DNA from: [Eubacterium] saphenum
Lineage (GTDB): Bacteria; Bacillota; Clostridia; Oscillospirales; Ruminococcaceae
DNA length: 8,097 nucleotides
Assembly (NCBI GenBank): GCA_004554555.1
Contig: SFLN01000089.1
Span: 1 to 8,097, forward strand
Direction: 5' to 3'
Positions 6,041-8,097 of this stretch are shown one piece after another. The translations under genes were made by a program, and so were the position numbers. The notes under the pieces were generated by a model. It was not told the origin of the DNA. It made no database searches and worked only from the letters and a program-made list of their open reading frames with translations. How positions within the stretch are numbered: position 1 is the stretch's first letter; the number at the start of each line of letters is the position of its first letter.

Positions 6041-7000
6041 ATGAACTATATTATACTTGACCTTGAGTGGAACCAGGCGCTTAACAACGCGATGATAGTC
6101 CGCAGCCCCGTGGTGCTGTACGGCGAGATAATCCAAATCGGCGCGGTGAAAACGGACGAGAATTTCAACCTTCTCGACAAAATCAAAATCAACGTCCGCC
6201 CGAAATTCTACAAAAAGATGAACCCGTATGTGGAGAAAATCACGGGAATAACGCGCGAGGATTTAGCTTGCGGGGAAACGTTCCCGCAGGCGTTTCGGCG
6301 GTTCGCGGAGTGGTGCGGCGAGGAGTACCGCATTATAACGTGGGGCTTCGACGATATCGGGATTTTGTGCGACAATCTGCGCGCGCACGGCATGGACGCT
6401 GTTTTCGGGCGGGATTATATCAACCTTCAGCTTATCTTCAACCGTCAGACCGCTGCCGAGCACCTGCAATGCGCGCTGTCAGCGGCAGCGGAAAAGCTGG
6501 AGATACCGATTGACGTGCAGGTACACGACGCGCTCAACGACGCGTACCTTACTTATGAGGTGCTGAAAAAGCTGGATATGGTGAAAGGCGTCGCGGAATA
6601 CGCCGAGATGTCCTCGACAGCCGCCGCAGTGCCGATTGTCAAGGATTATATCGAAAAAGTTGACGGGGACAATATGATACGCGACAGGCGGCTCAGCGCG
6701 GTAAACTGCCCGTTCTGCGAGGAGAAAATGAGCGTTCGCGAGTGGTTTTTCAGCAACAGGCGTTCGTGCAAAACGCTCGCCGAGTGCGCCGAGCACGGAG
6801 TTTTTCTCGTGAAGCTGAAAGCGGCGCGGATAACCGATGACAACTACACGGTAATTCGCTCGATTTTCACGGCAAACGACGAGGACATTTCTTCGTATGA
6901 GCGCAAGGTTCAGAAGCGCAAGGAGTCGCTGGAGCGAAGAAAGCTGGAGAAAAAGAAGAAGGCGGAGGGTAAAGATGAAGAAAAGCACGATAATGTTTGA
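6041..7000 (+). CDS. DEDDh 3'-5' exonuclease (RNase T / DnaQ superfamily) with Cys-containing C-terminal region
   Basis: A 319-residue protein. Residues 1-180 form a DnaQ-like exonuclease domain. Exo I is LDLEWNQ (Asp7 and Glu9), exo II is WGFDDIGIL (Asp104 or Asp105), and exo III is VHDALNDAYLT (His162 and Asp167), which together supply the two-metal active site that removes nucleotides from 3' ends. The PYVEKITGIT stretch (62-71) is typical of the superfamily. Past the domain there is a CPFC pair (223, 226) followed by Cys243, Cys249 and His252, possibly a zinc-binding module, and a Lys/Glu-rich helical tail (285-319). Substrate (RNA or DNA) cannot be told from sequence; KapD/ERI-like RNA-processing enzymes are the closest type I can think of. 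The ATG is six bases after the ABC-F stop and has no clear ribosome-binding site, so initiation probably relies on coupling. The last 26 bases overlap the HAD gene. Confidence 0.87.
   Translation: MNYIILDLEWNQALNNAMIVRSPVVLYGEIIQIGAVKTDENFNLLDKIKINVRPKFYKKMNPYVEKITGITREDLACGETFPQAFRRFAEWCGEEYRIITWGFDDIGILCDNLRAHGMDAVFGRDYINLQLIFNRQTAAEHLQCALSAAAEKLEIPIDVQVHDALNDAYLTYEVLKKLDMVKGVAEYAEMSSTAAAVPIVKDYIEKVDGDNMIRDRRLSAVNCPFCEEKMSVREWFFSNRRSCKTLAECAEHGVFLVKLKAARITDDNYTVIRSIFTANDEDISSYERKVQKRKESLERRKLEKKKKAEGKDEEKHDNV
6964..6969 (+). promoter_or_regulatory. Ribosome-binding site for the HAD gene, inside the exonuclease gene
   Basis: GGAGGG, five bases before ATG 6975. It places the HAD start within the last codons of the exonuclease gene and excludes the longer in-frame start at 6897, which would add an Arg-rich stretch that is just the exonuclease tail read in another frame. 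Confidence 0.8.
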
Positions 7001-7685
7001 TATGGACGGGACGCTTGTGCCGTTCGTGAGCGAGGACTTTTTGAAGCTGTATTTCGCGGGTTTGACCAAAAAGCTCGCGCCGCTCGGCTATGACCCGAAA
7101 ATCGTTGTGGACGACCTTTGGGCGGGAACGGCGGCGATGGTGAAAAACGACGGCTCTCGGCTTAACAGCGAGGTTTTCTGGGAAGTTTTCCGCGCGAAAA
7201 ATCCCGACAAGCCCGACGCAAAACCGCTTTGCGATGAATTTTATGTGAACGAGTTCGACAAAACGCGCGCTTCTCTCCGCGAAAACCGCGATATGAAGCC
7301 GATGATTACAAGGCTGAAAAACGCGGGCTTCGACCTGATTTTATCGACAAACTCGGTGTTCCCGCTGTCGGCGATGATAACGCGCCTGACGTGGATAAAC
7401 CTTGACGAAAGCGATTTTACGCTGATTACAAACTACGACAACAGCTCGTTCTGCAAGCCGAACCCGAAGTATTTCGCAGAAATTATGGAAAAAACGGGGA
7501 AAACCACGGACGAGTGCATTGTTGTCGGAAACAGCGTCAAGGAGGACATAATGCCCGCCAAATCGCTTGGTTTAGCGACATTCTGGGTTACGGACTACCC
7601 CGAGAACCCCGACAATACCGATACATCATCTTTCGACAAGGGCAGCATTTGGCAGGCTGAGGAATTTCTTCTCAATCTTGTCTGA
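6975..7685 (+). CDS. HAD-superfamily hydrolase (phosphatase-like)
   Basis: A 236-residue soluble protein with the four HAD motifs. Motif I is MFDMDGTLV (Asp9 nucleophile, Asp11 acid/base), motif II is LILSTNS (Ser124 or Thr125), motif III is the lysine in CKPNPKYF (Lys161), and motif IV is VVGNSVKEDI (Glu190, Asp191 for Mg2+). A helical cap of about 90 residues sits between motifs I and II (about 17-105), which places it in the C1-cap group with phosphoglycolate phosphatase-like enzymes. The substrate, probably a small phosphorylated metabolite, cannot be inferred. It overlaps the exonuclease gene by 26 bases and has its own strong ribosome-binding site, so it is cotranscribed with the genes upstream. 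Confidence 0.88.
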   Translation: MKKSTIMFDMDGTLVPFVSEDFLKLYFAGLTKKLAPLGYDPKIVVDDLWAGTAAMVKNDGSRLNSEVFWEVFRAKNPDKPDAKPLCDEFYVNEFDKTRASLRENRDMKPMITRLKNAGFDLILSTNSVFPLSAMITRLTWINLDESDFTLITNYDNSSFCKPNPKYFAEIMEKTGKTTDECIVVGNSVKEDIMPAKSLGLATFWVTDYPENPDNTDTSSFDKGSIWQAEEFLLNLV

Positions 7686-7734
7686 GGCTTGAAAAATCAG
7701 TCTTTTTCGGCATTTACAAGCATAAAATGTCGAG

Positions 7735-7740
7735 AGGTGA
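7735..7740 (+). promoter_or_regulatory. Ribosome-binding site for the YlmC/YmxH-family gene
   Basis: AGGTGA, five bases before ATG 7746. It rules out the in-frame TTG at 7689, which has no such site. Confidence 0.75.
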
Positions 7741-7745
7741 GAAGA

Positions 7746-8036
7746 ATGGTTTTTAGCTTTAACGATTTGAGATGCAAGGAAATCATCAACGTGAAAAACG
7801 GCGCGCGGCTGGGTTTTCCTGACGACATTGAGTTCGAGAACTGCACCGCGAAAATCTGCCGTATAATCGTATTCGGCAAGTCAAAATTCTTCGGGCTTTT
7901 CGGCAGAGAAGAGGATTTGTTCATAAAATGGTGCGATATCGAGGTCATCGGCGAGGACACAATTCTTGTTTCCTGCGATGTTCCGTCAAATTGCCGAAAA
8001 CCGAGGGGTAAAGGACTTGGAAGTTTGTTTAAATAG
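7746..8036 (+). CDS. YlmC/YmxH-family PRC-barrel protein
   Basis: A 96-residue protein starting VFSFNDLRCKEIINVKNGARLGFPDDIEF, a pattern typical of the small PRC-barrel proteins called YlmC/YmxH, which are widespread in spore-forming Firmicutes and named as sporulation proteins, though their function is unclear. The barrel covers about residues 1-77 (the GLFGREEDLFIKWCDIEVIGED part is also typical), and a short basic tail follows (PRGKGLGSLFK). It has five cysteines, at 10, 33, 38, 63 and 77, plus Cys83 in the tail. It lies 60 bases after the HAD gene, with no clear terminator between, so it may be the last gene of the operon; a separate promoter in the gap is possible but not convincing. Its presence suggests, but does not prove, a lineage able to form spores. 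Confidence 0.87.
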   Translation: MVFSFNDLRCKEIINVKNGARLGFPDDIEFENCTAKICRIIVFGKSKFFGLFGREEDLFIKWCDIEVIGEDTILVSCDVPSNCRKPRGKGLGSLFK

Positions 8037-8051
8037 ACGAACAAAAAATAC

Positions 8052-8080
8052 TTGTAAAATGCAGGGAAATATGGTATAAT
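8052..8080 (+). promoter_or_regulatory. Sigma-A-type promoter firing out of the right edge
   Basis: A -35 box TTGTAA (8052-8057, four of six matches to TTGACA) and a perfect -10 box TATAAT (8075-8080) are separated by 17 bases, with an extended -10 TGG directly upstream. Transcription would start near 8087. It lies 15 bases after the YlmC/YmxH-family stop in the only clearly AT-rich, non-coding part of the window and should drive the next gene, which is outside the window. Confidence 0.82.
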
Positions 8081-8097
8081 AATTCGGTAAATGTGCG

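Noticed and set aside
1321..7685. The hisC-to-HAD run as a new defence or biosynthetic system
   Set aside because: Each gene matches a common housekeeping family and there is no shared substrate or signature partner; ordinary operon packing explains it.
7687..7728. Stem-loop (GCTTG/CAAGC with inner AAAAA/TTTTT) and a sigma-E-like CATAAAAT in the HAD to YlmC gap
   Set aside because: The stem has a nine-base bulge and no T-run after it, so it is not a terminator. The CATAAAAT would start transcription within the ribosome-binding site and lacks a clear -35 element.
8019..8046. Short inverted repeat GTTTGT/ACGAAC around the YlmC/YmxH-family stop codon
   Set aside because: Only six pairs including a G-T pair, followed by A-run rather than T-run on the + strand; not a credible terminator.

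Overview
The window reads as a stretch of chromosome from an uncultured or little-known clostridial Firmicute, probably of the Oscillospiraceae/Ruminococcaceae kind. The basis is gene content (a CD1247-type zinc-ribbon protein behind elongation factor P, a YlmC/YmxH-family PRC-barrel protein, a Firmicutes-style ABC-F ATPase), purine-rich Shine-Dalgarno sites 5-7 bases before most starts, and moderate GC content with a strong preference for CCG/CCC proline codons. All genes lie on the + strand and are tightly packed. No tRNA, rRNA, CRISPR array, insertion sequence or phage gene is visible.

Left edge (1-1310): the first open frame is a chimera. Its first ~90 residues, and the frame upstream of it to the window edge, resemble an internal piece of the C1-like cysteine aminopeptidase PepC (bleomycin hydrolase family). 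The remainder is elongation factor P lacking its first ~16 residues. The two meet in frame at a Gly-Lys-Val-Tyr stretch around 305-319. An in-frame TAA interrupts the PepC frame at 32-34. This may be an assembly or library chimera at a contig end, or a genuine rearrangement. A CD1247-type acidic zinc-ribbon protein follows, then a clear intrinsic terminator.

Centre (1311-7685): a compact run of six genes with gaps of 12 bases or less, or overlaps: hisC (histidinol-phosphate aminotransferase), a MetY-type O-acetylhomoserine sulfhydrylase, a membrane-anchored DUF218/YdcF-like protein, an ABC-F translation-factor-like ATPase, a DEDDh 3'-5' exonuclease with a cysteine-bearing C-terminal region, and a HAD hydrolase. 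The first two are amino-acid biosynthesis enzymes. The others look like housekeeping and RNA/translation-related functions sharing a transcript rather than one pathway. The terminator T-run touches the hisC Shine-Dalgarno site, so there is no room for a promoter between them; expression of the operon depends on read-through or on a promoter inside the preceding gene.

Right edge (7686-8097): a short YlmC/YmxH-family gene, then a strong extended -10 sigma-A-type promoter at 8052-8080 that fires out of the window.

I found no convincing new multi-gene system. The points most worth checking are the pepC/efp junction, the ABC-F protein whose second ATP site has lost its Walker A lysine and its catalytic glutamate (Glu to Arg), and the terminator placed directly against the hisC ribosome-binding site.
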